NCBI GenBank assembly: GCA_028583405.1 | Contig: CM053247.1 | Coordinates: 5,662,058 to 5,726,057, forward strand | Length of the DNA stretch: 64,000 nucleotides | DNA from: Pogonophryne albipinna | Lineage: Eukaryota > Chordata > Actinopteri > Perciformes > Artedidraconidae | Reading direction: 5' to 3' | Part shown: positions 23,185 to 64,000 of the stretch, in pieces | Layout: each line of letters starts with the position of its first letter | Numbering within the stretch: the first letter of the stretch is position 1 | The notes under the pieces: model-generated | Databases searched by the model: none | Told to the model about the DNA's origin: nothing | Seen by the model: the letters and a program-made list of their open reading frames with translations, nothing else | Program-made: the position numbers and the translations under genes

Positions 23185-23275
23185 AGAATCTGATGTGGAG
23201 TTTGTAGTGGAGTCTGATCCTTCTTCGTCCGACCCTTCCCCTGAAAGTGGAGAGGACACAGAGGATCCCATCCCG
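23185..23275 (+). pseudogene. Acidic N-terminal remnant of a piggyBac-like transposase
   Basis: The frame reads EGESDVEFVVESDPSSSDP followed by SPESGEDTEDP, then a stop. Acidic, Ser-rich N-termini are typical of piggyBac transposases, and the position inside TTAA-flanked CCC...GGG ends agrees. The same stretch appears reversed at about 23,620-23,710. No catalytic domain is present. Family assignment is inference. Confidence 0.4.
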
Positions 23276-24670
23276 TAGCTGCGCTACATTCCTCTGTACT
23301 ATCCTATCCGGAGGATCGTGTCCATCGTGGCAGTGGGTGGACATCAAAACATTTTCAAATCTGGTTTCCCTCTCACGAGGAAACGCCGCGCTACATTCCT
23401 GCTGCCAGAGGTTTGGTTTCAGGGCCCACGCGTTATGCCATTATGAGTGGCATAAATAAGAATTCATGACGTGGAATCCTTCTTTGATTTATTCTTAACC
23501 CCTGAGATCATCAGCAGTATTGTCGACATGACACACCTGCATGGGGGACGTTCGGTGGCAAACTGGAGGGATGTTGATGCCACAGATGTTTGAGCAAACA
23601 TTGGATAGGATAGTACAGAGGAATGTAGCGCAGCTACGGGATGGGATCCTCTGTGTCCTCTCCACTTTCAGGGGAAGGGTCAGACGAAGAACGATCAGAC
23701 TCCACCACAAGCATCTGATCATTTCTCTAAGCATGGCTTCACGTGGCGGCGCAACGAATATTCTTGTTACTCCTGTGGCAATCTCTGGTGCTATCACCCC
23801 CTTTGTGGTGTGATTGAGGAGGGGATCACTAAGCACTTTAGTGAACATCAGGCTTTTTTCATCCAAAAGGTTTTGTAGTCCTTCATACATCTCAACCTCA
23901 TCACCATCTTGTTGTTCCTCAGCAGTTCCTCAGCAGCTCCTCAACCTCCTCAGCAAAGGACCTCATCGATTCCTCTGTATCAACGTGGGATTCTGGGCAG
24001 AATTGTTCCTTCTTCTCTGCCCCCATCTGATAAATGAACTGTTTGGCAAACTATTTGGCAAAAAAGTGTTTTATCCTTGTGCTGACTCCTTTCAAGCACA
24101 GTTCAGATCCACACCAGATTCTCCTTCTCAGGGTGTTTCTGTTTCAGAGGATGAGTCCTGCAGCTGAAGTTACGGGCTGCATGAGACCTCTTGTCCCACA
24201 GAGAAGCTCCTCTTCATCTTACTGCTTGTTGCGTATCACAGGAATGAAATGGCCATCCACATATTTGAAGCTTTGGCTTTGCAGCCAGGTGTTTTTATTT
24301 ACTTCAAGGAATATATGTATGACTGTGTATGTCTGTTTGCTAAAGAGACATTATCAAAGGACTTTGAAGTTCCAAACAATTCAAAACATCGAGGTCAAGC
24401 TGGGTCAAGATCATACATCTGTTTACCTCAAAGACACATGAAACAGCACAAATGAAAAACAAAACGCCATGAGAGCACACTTACTCCTGTCTCATTCTCA
24501 CACACAATCACTCACACACATACAAGGTATAAGGAGGTTTAATATGTAAGAGTGTGTATGAGTTTGGGAATGAGGGAGTGAGAGAAAGAGAGAGAGAGAA
24601 AGAAAGAAAGATATGAGGCGAAAACTGCGACTTGCTGTAAACCAAATCTACTGTATATTGTTGTCTCTGT

Positions 24671-24824
<154 letters not shown>

Positions 24825-26248
24825 TTCTCAGCTGATACCACTCTTCCACATCCATACCAACACACCTACATCATATTAGTTGCATACATGTATTCCAATG
24901 GCTGGCAGGGCCCCATTATACAACAGGCAAATAAACCAAGAAATGACAAGCATGTAATTCAATGGTAAAATGTCACATCTGGTGATCTAGAGTAAAAAGG
25001 ACAAATTGAACTATTTTCCTCCAATATAAAACCCTGACATTACAAAATGCATGATTTTATACCGGTATGGCGGAGAGATCAAAAGATGTGGTTATAATGG
25101 GAGTGGATGGGACATTTTTGTCCGCGAGTGGCTAATGTGTGACTTTTTTGTTTAATCTGATTCTGTGCAAAAACTAATTATCCACAAAAATCAATGTTGT
25201 TGCTAATCTTTGACATATCCAAGACTGTGATAAAAAAAAAGCCGACCCCCCCAACATTCATTATATGGAAAATAACTGCCTTTTTGTGCATGTTTTTCAG
25301 AGAAAACGCAAATTCATGTTTTCAAACTGGCAGTTCAAGGGTTAAAATCCTGAACATAATTTAACATTTGGTATTTTTGATCAGGACTGAAGTTGATTGA
25401 AAGATTTAACCCCAAAAAGCTTTTAAAAATATTAATCTGTTGTCATTTTAGAGCAGTTTTTGGAAGTGGACAATTTTGTCCCGAATGACTAATTTGTAAC
25501 TTTTTTGTTCAATCTGATTTTGTGCAAAAACTAATAATGCAAAAAAATCAATTTTGTTGCTAATCTTTGACATATCCAAGACTGTTATAAAAAAAAGAGC
25601 CAGTCCCCAGATATGTATTTTTTGGAAAATAACTCATTTTCTCTGTTTTAATCATGAAAAAAAACAGCGGTTTCATGTATTCAAAATGGCATTTAAAGGG
25701 TTAAAATCCTGAAAATGATTACATTTTTGGTATTTTCTATTAGGGCGGAAGTTGCTTTAAAGATTGAACCCAAAAAAGTTGTGAAAAAAACCTTTTAATA
25801 TAATGTTTTTATCAAAGCATTTTGCAGTGGACATTTTTGTCTGGAATGACTAATTTGCGTAGTCCAATCGAATGATACCGGAGGGTTAATGTTGTAGAAC
25901 AAAACTTGATCATCTCTTCAGCTTGTGTTAACCACAGACTTTATTTCAGGCTTCTAAACACAAACGCATTCAAAAAAACATTGTCTCCGAAGGTAACCGG
26001 AAGTGGTCAAATGCAACATTATTGCACCAATCAATTCACATTATATATGCTTTCATAGTCAGTTACATAATAATTTAGCACTTTAACCATAAATTGACCA
26101 GCTTTATGGTTTCTACCTAACATCTTGATAGTGTTGGGCGTGTTGCCCACTGTAGAAATTGTTATTATACAATCTGGGTTATGGGTACATTCTTGGTATT
26201 GTCCTCTTCCTCTTCCTTGCCTGAGGGAGCACTGGGCCTGCTTTCAGC

Positions 26249-26436
<188 letters not shown>

Positions 26437-27759
26437 TGGACTTTCTGCTTGGCCGGGGATGCTCAGTGACAGTGTGTTTTTATGCGTGTGTGTGTGTGTG
26501 TCAGTAGGCACAGCAAGATAGCATACATACTGGATGTGGGTGTGTACATGTGGCCTCTGTTGGATTTTTATTAAATACATTTGGCTACTCTCCTTCACAT
26601 ATATAAAATGAAACATTTTAAAACAGCTTGCATTTATGTCCCAGAATATCTCAATGTGGTCAGCTTAAAACTAGCACCTTATTGTTAGCTGTTCAATTTA
26701 GAATCTGCCAGTGTGTAAGAGTTAAGTTATGTGTGTGTGCCAATTAAAATCACATCAATCTTTGGGTTAACGTTTCATATCCATCCTTGTTGCCGTTATT
26801 TGTATTTGCCAGTATAAAGATTTTTTTAGTCCCTGTTGCAGCTGTTCCAGCAAAACGGGAACAAAACGCAAAAAGTGTGTCTTCATACATCGATGATCCC
26901 AAAAAATGAACTGCAGATCATCTTGTGATGGGATGGCACCAGCAGCTACACTGGGCACATAAAGTAGATCGTAGAATACACCCTTCTTACAAACTCTACC
27001 ATCATTTGGTCTCAACTGCACACCTTTAAAGGGGCATGTCAATGGTCTTCAAAGGTTTCTCTCCCACAAATGAAATGATGTATCAATTAGAATCACATAT
27101 TCACACATCTGTGTGCATTTAAAAGTTCATAGCCAACTCCTGTTCTCTGTATGGATATCAGGACAGCTCAGAACAGAGGTTTATGGATGATTCAGTGGTA
27201 TTCAAACAATCCCACACACACTGGACCTTCTGCTTGGCTGGTCATGCTAAAGATGACAGTGTGTGAGGGTGACAGTACAGGGGGATGTTAATGTGTCGGG
27301 ATGGATGCTACTTCTATTGAAGCACCCTATATGTTTGTTGAAAGGAATATGTTATTTTGCTAACTTTATATTTGTACTTTGGGGTTGAACAATGGGTCCA
27401 TTCTCGCAAGCTCTCTGAGTGAGATTGGTGAGGTGTTGCGTTTAGGTTGTGTAGATGTTGTTGAGAGACATGTGTGGGCATTGACAATGCCCCCCCCCCC
27501 CTCAGTTTACATGCTGACTCGTTCTGCAGAGAGCTCGCGCTAAATCATTATGTTATTTTTGAGCTGTACATAAACAGTTTGAGTGGAATAAGGCCCAAAA
27601 AATGTGATGTGTTAGTTTAAATTCAAATCTACAATTCACTTTACTGCTGACATACGCAACCCAGTGCTTGTCCTACAACAATGAACATGTGTTCAACATG
27701 CAGGGAAAGTTTGAATGAGACTCTGTGTTCATGTATGTGTCTGCAGACAGCTGTTGGAG

Positions 27760-27908
<149 letters not shown>

Positions 27909-28038
27909 ATGGTATGTTCTCCCAGCTCCACCCTGCAACCCCCTGAAGCTATCACAGTTGTTTACCCTCTTTGCTTCTCACTACACTACAGCATGCTAGT
28001 ATTGCATAACTTCAAACTACCCTTCAGTAATGGATGCA

Positions 28039-28150
<112 letters not shown>

Positions 28151-28403
28151 AAGCTAGTCAGGCTGGTTTAGTCTTTGCCTGTAACACATCATTCATTGTA
28201 GTATGAGTGGATTAGTGGTGTCACATGTGTAGCTGTCTGTCTAACTCTGAGGGTCAAACAGTTTATACTCTGAAATATATATTTGTTGTATTTATTAAGC
28301 CCCCTTGAAATACTTCAAGGGTGCTTAATTGAAATACTTCAAATCCAAATTCATGTAAAATGATCAACAAAGAAATCAAGCTATAACAGTTATCCATCTA
28401 TGC

Positions 28404-30016
28404 CAGGGCTTCTCAAACCCCCAGACCAAGGTCCAGATCCGGACCGAATTGCAAATCAATCCGGACCGAACCCTAACCCATTATAAAAAAATAAAAAAAT
28501 AAAAATTATTAAAAAAAAGAAAGAAAATAATTTCTGATTCTGATTAAAGTGGACCTATTATGCTATATTGGACAAATGTATTGTAGGGCCATACCTATAC
28601 AAAACATGTCTGTGAAGTTTTTTGCTTAAAATACCAAACAGTTCACCCATTGTAGCCATGCCTCATACTGCTCAAACCCCTCTTTTGCAGCCCTGTTAGA
28701 GAAACGCGGATTTTGGGTCCTTAGCTTTAAAAAAAAAAAAAAGAGGAGGTGGAGCTAATGCCTGATCAGAATTCTACCGGAGATAAAGTTAAATTCTGCT
28801 GTGATAAAACGCCATCCTGTTTAAACTACGTCAAGGATTATTTCTGAAACAGCATGGAGCTCAAATGCTTTTTCTCTTGCGGGTTTATCACAAGGTGAGT
28901 TCCTTTTTTTATTTCCTACTTTTTAAACACATGTGCTCTCCAGTACAGGTTAGCTCTGAGTGTTAGCGAGGCTTGCTAGCAATTTTCTGTGGGTCCGCTG
29001 CCGATTTGACGTCAGATTGGCAGCAAATCTGTATCCGCTCGTTGTACCCCTGTTTTTAAAAGATTTGGGTACGGAGGAAAAGAGAGAGGGTTTTATTTTC
29101 TGACGCTGCGTGAGTTGCCCGACGCACCGGGGACACATATTTATGTATAAAAGACATCACAAAGTGCATTTTGCATGATAGGTCTCCTTTAATGTATATT
29201 TTCTTGTGTCTGACGCGTTGTGAGAATGAACGTGCATATATATTTATTTGTGTGCGCGAGCGTGACATGCATTGCAGACCGCAAGTTAACCACAAGTTTA
29301 CCTTGACTTTCTAATGCTTGCAATGCCATTTTTGCCGAGGTTCAAGGCATTGGCTACAGACAAACAGTGCCATTTCTCCCACTAGTTCAAGCCAACATAC
29401 TGTATGTATGTATTGAATGTGTGTGTGTGTGTGTATACAGGGGCGCCGTTTACCGACAGGCAAGTGCTTGGACCAGAAGGGGGCCCCCAAATAAAGTAGA
29501 TTAATCCAATCCAATCCAACTTTATTTATATAGCACTTTAAAACCTCCAGACCAAATCACTGTACAGAGAGATACATAAAATATAAAACCACACAGCTCA
29601 GCTCACAAAACATAAAATTAATTAATTAATTTAAGATAAAAGATACAAACACAAAACAAACCAGAATAAACGTAACAATTTCAAAATTAAATGTTCTTTT
29701 AAAAAAAATACATTAAAAAATATTAAGAAGGTCCACAGCAACAACAACATGAAACACCCTTTAATTTACTGCAACGACATGTCGGGAAACCCCCTCAAGG
29801 GGGCCCCATGCCAGAGGTTGCGCTAAACTTTTTCACTGCCCGTCATTGTGACGGACAGGATCGTAATATTTCCGTCAAAACAAAATTCAGTATTACCCCT
29901 CGGCCTTTACACTCTGGGGGGGGGGGAGAGAGAGAGAACTGTTTCGTTGCTCCGCTCCGGGGGTGGGGGGGGACTTTACTGGCATTGATCCGGACAAAAA
30001 AGTTTGACTACCCCTG
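28404..30016. mobile_element. hAT-type element in intron 1, with nested MITE
   Basis: Ends are CAGGGCTTCTCAAAC and GTTTGACTACCCCTG, with a perfect 8-bp duplication ATCTATGC (28,396-28,403 and 30,017-30,024). It contains a TTAA-flanked MITE (28,548-29,188) and a short L2-like 3' piece near 29,505-29,545 (CTTTATTTATATAGCAC). Non-coding. Confidence 0.85.
28548..29188. mobile_element. TTAA-flanked MITE nested in the hAT
   Basis: Ends are AGTGGACCTATTATGC and GCATGATAGGTCTCCT, with TTAA on both sides (28,544-28,547 and 29,189-29,192). This fits piggyBac- or Kolobok-type target choice. Confidence 0.65.
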
Positions 30017-30059
30017 ATCTATGCAAAAGATCTCACGGGTTTGATTTTGTACCCTAAAT

Positions 30060-31027
30060 CAGGGATGGGCAAATGGCGGCACGGGGGCCCCCACCTCTTA
30101 TTTTTGCGGCCCTCAGATTAATTTATAAATAACGTAATTAATTAAAATATATATATATTTTTTTTTACTTGTAGTACATCCACTAGACTCCTAGTTACAT
30201 CGCGAGCTGCGTACATGATTTTGTTTGGCAGCCAAATACCGCAAAAATAATCTGTGACGCATTTGTGTGTATTGTGTTTGTTTCCCGGGGAAACACTCAC
30301 AAGAAACACCGGCTGTTGTTATGCCTGCTGTGACGTTAAGTTGCCTCTTGTAGTTATGCCTTTACAAGCTTAAAAGTTGTATTTATCATCTGAATTTGGT
30401 GAAACAAGTTTAATATTCTAAAAATCAAGACTTTGTTTATTTGAAATCAGATGAAAACAAACTCACGGACCCTGCCGTGTTATCTATGATTACTATACGC
30501 TTTACATTCATAATTTCAGCGGGAGGGAGGGGGAGCGGCTCTGAGGAACAGCAGAGTGCGGGCTGGCAGGTGTCTGTGTTGACATTCCCCTTATTGTGGA
30601 ATAAGGGGAATGCAGAGACTGGCTACAAGTGTTTTAGGTTCAAGTTAGACAACTAATGTCTGGGTTAGTGTTCATGACTTCATGTTTATGTCATCTTAAT
30701 GGTTAATCTCAATACACACACATTTTCCGTGCTTTCCAATAGTTTAAAATAGTTTTATTCCAATGTTTAATAACCTGTTCAATGCAAACATGCCACTTGT
30801 AAAAATGAAATAAGATTTCGTGAACTGATTTGTTTAGTGAGCTTATTAGAGGATGTTCCCTGAAAGATTGTAAAATGTTAATGAAGATGTCCGACTTAGT
30901 ATATTTGTTAATAATTACATACAATACATGGAATTTGTGTGTGTGTGTTCCAAGTGAATCTGCGGCCCCCTGGTGGCCAGTACATACATTATGTGGCCCC
31001 CACCACCATCAAAGTTGCCCATCCCTG
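30060..31027. mobile_element. hAT-type element in intron 1
   Basis: Ends are CAGGGATGGGCAA and TTGCCCATCCCTG, with a perfect 8-bp duplication CCCTAAAT (30,052-30,059 and 31,028-31,035). Subterminal sequence includes GCGGCCC and GGCCCCC. Non-coding. Confidence 0.88.
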
Positions 31028-31035
31028 CCCTAAAT

Positions 31036-32480
31036 ACTTAAACCACCTTCAAAGTGTTTAATTGCACAATAAGTATTGAATGACTTGTTGGAGCACGCTG
31101 ATTGGCAAATACTCAGACAGTGCAGATGCATTGAACACAGCACAGGCACGACACATTGACTCTACTTGACATACTGGCTTGGGGAGTAATTGATCACAAT
31201 AACGGGATTATGTTATCACGATACAAAAAAAGGTAACTGTATTACCTTTCAGTTGTACTAAAACGGAGCATTTTCTGTCAGCTCAGATTCTATTTCTGCT
31301 TTTTTAAACTGTAGTATTTGCTCATGTGTTTCAGTGTTGGTGTAGACTAGAATATGCTGAGTGAAAGGCAGCTTTTCCCATACGTAAAATCATGTTTGAT
31401 GATAAGTATCTTGGTTTTCTTATTTTCAATTAACCTAAATAAAAACCTTCTTATTGTTGTATTTTATTTATTTGCATTGTTTTTGATAACAAGGTAATCC
31501 AAAAGTCACAAAACGGATTCATGTTACACTACTTTTATATTTTGATACTAAGATAAGGTTACTGATAACATTCTTTTACGGATTACTAGTAATTGTAACG
31601 GAATAATTATTTTTCTCAAGTTACAAATTGCATATTAGCAACGTTATCTCCATTCTTTGTCAGTCAATATTAATGAATCAAACAGTCTATTCATAATAAC
31701 TAGTAAGCAGAAACTAAAGTTGATTTCTTATTCTAACTAAAGCTACATTTTGAAAGTGAGTCTCAGTTAATGAGCATGAGGTCACTGAGGATTATCCACA
31801 TTAGTTGTGGAAGGTTAAGTTCAGGTGCATGACTCCTGCTGGCTCAGAGGCATGTGCAGGGGTCGGGGGGGGGATGTGGTGTTACACTGAAATTGTACTT
31901 AATTAAAGTCAACGTTCCCGTTTTGTCAGTGTATCTGGTGTAAGGACACCAATGTGAGTAGAGATTTAGTTGGATCATTTCTAATAAAGGGCTGGTGATG
32001 ATTTAGAAAAATCGTTAATGACTGCATAAGGAAGCAATCAGTTACGAGTTATTACAAGCACTGCTTTATTACACATGATACTGTGGAAATGTCTGACGGA
32101 GAAATATGTCCTGTTTGAGCAACGTTTGATCAAAACTAAGGCCAACAGGTGTTTTTGGAAATTATTTTACAATTATATGTATGAAATAACATAATCGTGA
32201 GCTGTTGTTGTCAGTAGTACTTTGACGAGAGAAATCAACAATATTAAATATTAAAATATTCCAATATCAAACTTTTCATTACTGGCTTATCACTCAGTAC
32301 ACACACCAGAAATGGTAGTTTAACTTCCTTCCTTTCTGACACGGATTTTTCTAGATAGATTAAGTATGATATCAAATTCAAAGGGGCTTTATTGGCATGA
32401 AAGTTGAACAAAACGATGTTGCCAAAGGATCAAAATACAAAATAATTAACATACATTTCAAATGTACATATTATTGATAT
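31036..32480 (+). other. Unassigned intron 1 sequence
   Basis: AT-rich with no coding frame. A GGATTACTAGTAATTG stretch near 31,580 hints at an old hAT remnant, but no ends were found. Confidence 0.3.
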
Positions 32481-32488
32481 ATATATAT

Positions 32489-33515
32489 TAGGGCTGTCAA
32501 ACGATTAACATTTTTAATCAGATTAATCACAGCTTAAAAATTCATTAATCATGATTAATCACCATGTCCAAAATATGCCATTTCTTTATGTATATTGTTG
32601 TGGGAATGGAAAGATAAATGAAAGAAGGCGGATATATCCATTTAACATACAGTATCTATGTTTATTATAACATTTTTCTGCGTGTCAAAATGAAAGACAG
32701 CCCACACACCTATCAATCATCAAACCGTGGGGTCTTAATTCATTACGTGTTGATTTCTATCAACGGGGGAGTACTTCAGGAAAGTCGACAGAGGGGAGGG
32801 GGGGGGGCTAGTGGAGTACTTCGTGACCACAGAGTGTGAACGTTGTGATCAGCTGTTTTAGCGCAGTTCTCCAGTGAAGGGGGGAAGTCTCCCTCCGCAG
32901 CCGGTTGGCGTAGTTTTGGCACAATTCCGTTGTACAGACCGACGTTAACAGCAGCCCTGTCTGTGCACACGGAGACCGACTCTGTCGTCCGGTGATCTAA
33001 CCGCCTTCTGGAAAAGCTTCACAAGTACGTCGGTACGCAAATGCGCTTTGTGACACAAGTTTCAGATTACGCACATAACCTGCGTACCAGTTATGTGCAC
33101 CCCTGTACTACAGCAAAAGTATTCTCCGTCGGGACTTCCTGCAACAACACCGACATTATCAAAGATGTTCTATTGAGAAGACGATCACTACGTGACAAAA
33201 GTTTTCAAAACCGTTTCTGGTCTTCGGTATTTCCAGACAAGTGGCTACTGAAATCAATCTTACTAACTGCTGTCTGTGCAATTTACTCCGCGAGTTGGCG
33301 GACTTTATTTTGCTTACTTTAACATCATTTTTCATGGTGGGGCTAAGCCATTTCTTGGTATGGGTGTAGTCTACCCCAGCCATACCCTGGCGCTGCCACT
33401 GGTGACACGTATGGGGCGGGCCATTCTGCACATGCGTTAAATGCGTTAAATATTTTAACGCAATTAATTCAAAAAATTAATTACCGCCGTTAACGCGATA
33501 ATTTTGACAGCACTA
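32489..33515. mobile_element. hAT-type element, TAGGGCTGTCAAA ends
   Basis: The left end is TAGGGCTGTCAAACGATTAA. The right end is GCGATAATTTTGACAGCACTA, an imperfect complement. Both flanks are ATATATAT, consistent with an 8-bp duplication in an AT-repeat target. Subterminal ATTAATCA repeats are present. Non-coding. Confidence 0.8.
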
Positions 33516-33801
33516 ATATATATATATATATATATATACAGTGATACAATTACACTTCAACACACGGGCTATCATCTCTCCTCATCTTTCACATCAAAGT
33601 TGAAGATCATACTATTTTCCTGCTTTATTCAAAGGCTTCCTTCAATCCCTATCAGATTTTAGGCAACATAAAATTGAAGAATTACCATTTCCCCTTCTTT
33701 TGAACAAGAATGAGATAAGTTTAACAACTTCCTGTTCTAGTTCTGAAGCCTTTTAAGCAGCTCTTCTCACTCGTGTGTATATTGTGTTGTGTGTTGTAGG
33801 G

Positions 33802-61500
<27,699 letters not shown>

Positions 61501-61513
61501 GAGGCTTCACAGT

Positions 61514-62126
<613 letters not shown>

Positions 62127-62332
62127 TTCTGTGGTTATTACAAGCTTACAAGATATTCATGATTTGTTCTACGACATAACATACGTCATTAAACACCCCA
62201 CTGGTGAAAGTCATCGTGTTTTACGTGGCTTAGAAACAGCAGATTTAAAAAGTGACTAAATGAGACTAGGACACACTGTCACGCTAAAGATTAGCCGCCT
62301 TTAGCTTAGCGGTAGTTTGGTTAGAGCATCAA

Positions 62333-63476
62333 CCTGTTGAACCCCATCGACCCGCCCCCCGCAGGAAACAGCATCTGAGGGCTTCTTAATATTTAATAAA
62401 CTATGAATGTTTCATATCCATGTAACGGGAAGAAACTCAGCTAACTGATCTTTTTATTTATTTTTTGCAAAAAAGAAATCACAAAGCTAACGCTGAGCCT
62501 CTGAATTAGCCACGAGCGAAAAAATGCTAACGCCGTTTGCACATAAACTCACTCATAACACCCTTATTACTTATCGTAACTGCACATCCAACATATCGAT
62601 TAGCATCGTGAGAATACACAGAATCGATAGGTATGTATATCATCACTCCGTGATACGAACTCGCGACAACATTAACAGAAACAGATATCAAAACACGTGG
62701 CGCTAGGTAGCCAAAACGACAATATGTCTTACCTGTGTCGTAGTCTGATGAAAAGTTGTCTTCAATGGCATTAAAACGATAAAAACGCTGCTGAAGGTTA
62801 ATCCATAGGTTAATCCAATGTGTCACTTTGAAATGATTTCTGATAATCCATCAGCAATAAACCTAGTTTTCAGATTTCAGAGCGAGAGATAGGTTTCGAT
62901 TTGGGGAAACTGCATGCGCATAGCCCCCACTTTTTTTTGGTAACGTTGGTGTGTTTGTGGAAATTCCCCATCGATTCCATTGGCTTTAACGGTTCAAAAG
63001 AGATGTAAATCATCAAAATCGACCAATGGGTTCCAGAGAAACGGCAAAAACGCCCATTTCCACCCAAATCACCCCAGAGGTGGAGTTTTTTTTGCTAAAC
63101 CTCTCTAAAAAGGTCAAATGTCACTTGTTTTGCATCAATCTTGATACAGGGTACTTATTATATGTTGTACTTTGGATTCCTAAAGCTTTTAGTCTACCAT
63201 ACCATCATCCAAGGGTGGTTTTCACTACAAGTAAAACATAATTTTTGGACGGACACTATAATTTACAGTTTTTTACCATGTTCAATCTGAATTTTCTTTA
63301 AAATAAAAAACATCTATATTGATTCTGACTTTTCTACATCCAACTCACAGGTTTATCATTACTTTGAGAAAAAAGATTATGAATTTAACTATTTTAGAAG
63401 TGTAGTTATGGTAATTTGTTCTGGAAATGTTATTTTTGAGCCTGAGACCTGAAAAACAGGGATGGGGTTTAACAGG
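62333..63476. mobile_element. piggyBac-like nonautonomous element
   Basis: Left end CCTGTTGAACCCCATCGACC, right end GGGATGGGGTTTAACAGG. Right flank TTAA (63,477-63,480), left flank TCAA (62,329-62,332), one mismatch from the TTAA target. It splits the dispersed repeat described above. No coding frame of note. Confidence 0.6.
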
Positions 63477-63691
63477 TTAAGCCATTTTTCTTCATTTGTG
63501 CTTCAACTATTATAAAAGTGATGTTAATATGTCGAGATTATCCTGCTGAACAAAACGTATAAGTATCATAAACGTGTCTTTGCCACAGATCTTATTTTCT
63601 GCTATATTCCAAAATCAAATTGAAAAATCCCATGCTTTTTGTCAAGGGAGTTCTTGCGATGCTAAGTTACTCGTCATCACTGCTCCACCCT

Positions 63692-63870
63692 ATTACATTA
63701 CATGTCCCTTGTTAGACACTTTTATCCAAAGCGACTTACATACATTCAATACTGTGGGCAATCCCCACAGGAGCAAACTGGGGTGAAGTTTCCTGCTCAG
63801 GGACACAACGACATGCTGACTGCAGTGGGGATTGAACCCTGAGCAACCCACAGCCTCCCTATTAATGACC
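63692..63870 (-). repeat. Common fish nonautonomous repeat
   Basis: It contains TTTATCCAAAGCGACTTACA and CTGCTCAGGGACACAACGAC then GGGATTGAACCCTGAGCAAC. This is a layout I recognise as a very abundant teleost short repeat. Ends are not defined. Confidence 0.6.
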
Positions 63871-64000
63871 ATCACTTACTGTTACAGTATGGATTAGCAT
63901 TTAGCATGGTCCTATAAACAGATATAGACATGTCAGCCAGGTGCCCCTGAATGTGAACGCTGCATATGGAAGTCTGGTGTTTCTGCAGTTAGCATGGGAA
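63871..64000. other. Window end, unassigned
   Basis: Non-coding sequence; nothing recognised. Confidence 0.3.

Noticed and set aside
26767..27042. 91-aa minus-strand frame in intron 1
   Set aside because: No motif recognised, no splice or promoter context; ordinary random open frame.

Overview
The window is vertebrate nuclear DNA, most likely from a teleost fish. It has GT-AG introns, very long (CA)n/(GT)n tracts, many hAT, piggyBac and Tc1 remnants, Rex3-type and L2-type LINE pieces, and one split host gene. No bacterial-style genes, rRNA, tRNA or CRISPR array were recognised.

The only host gene I can support is a FAM169A-like gene (SLAP75, soluble lamin-associated protein family) on the + strand, filling the right two thirds. 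A TATA box, an E-box and an NRF1-like site lie at about 18,972-19,020. A non-coding first exon ends at 19,128. Ten coding exons follow (33,802-33,936; 47,715-47,900; 49,878-50,049; 51,182-51,361; 51,471-51,593; 52,568-52,701; 52,796-52,826; 53,150-53,255; 53,531-53,594; 57,196-61,500). All junctions are in phase and total 5,436 coding bases, so the predicted protein is 1,811 residues. The first ~265 residues are the conserved FAM169 domain with a GNAT-like loop. The last 1,434 residues are one huge acidic exon studded with basic TR-x-LR-x-GRK modules. A 202-bp (CA)n tract starts 14 bases after the stop codon.

Region by region. 1-19 kb is intergenic and almost wholly transposon-derived: a chimeric fragment of a THAP-exon element, nested hATs (2.1-5.1 kb), a complete THAP-exon element (7.0-10.3 kb), a hAT carrying a solo LTR (10.8-12.5 kb), and inverted arms around a Rex3-like LINE (12.6-17.2 kb). 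Intron 1 (19.1-33.8 kb) holds a 4.6-kb piggyBac-ended palindrome and four hATs. Intron 2 (33.9-47.7 kb) holds a Tc1 transposon split by a 4.4-kb palindromic element, which was itself entered by a hAT. Intron 10 is almost entirely a second complete THAP-exon element; without it the intron would be 83 bp.

The most unusual content is structural. There are several large inverted-repeat (foldback-like) elements with clean target-site duplications. One family has ~430-460 bp terminal repeats, 7-bp target duplications and a truncated THAP zinc-finger exon in each arm. A perfect contiguous 36-bp A-B-A'-B' inverted layout lies at 49,615-49,650. Family names for transposons rest on termini, target duplications and short protein motifs read by eye; no database search was possible.
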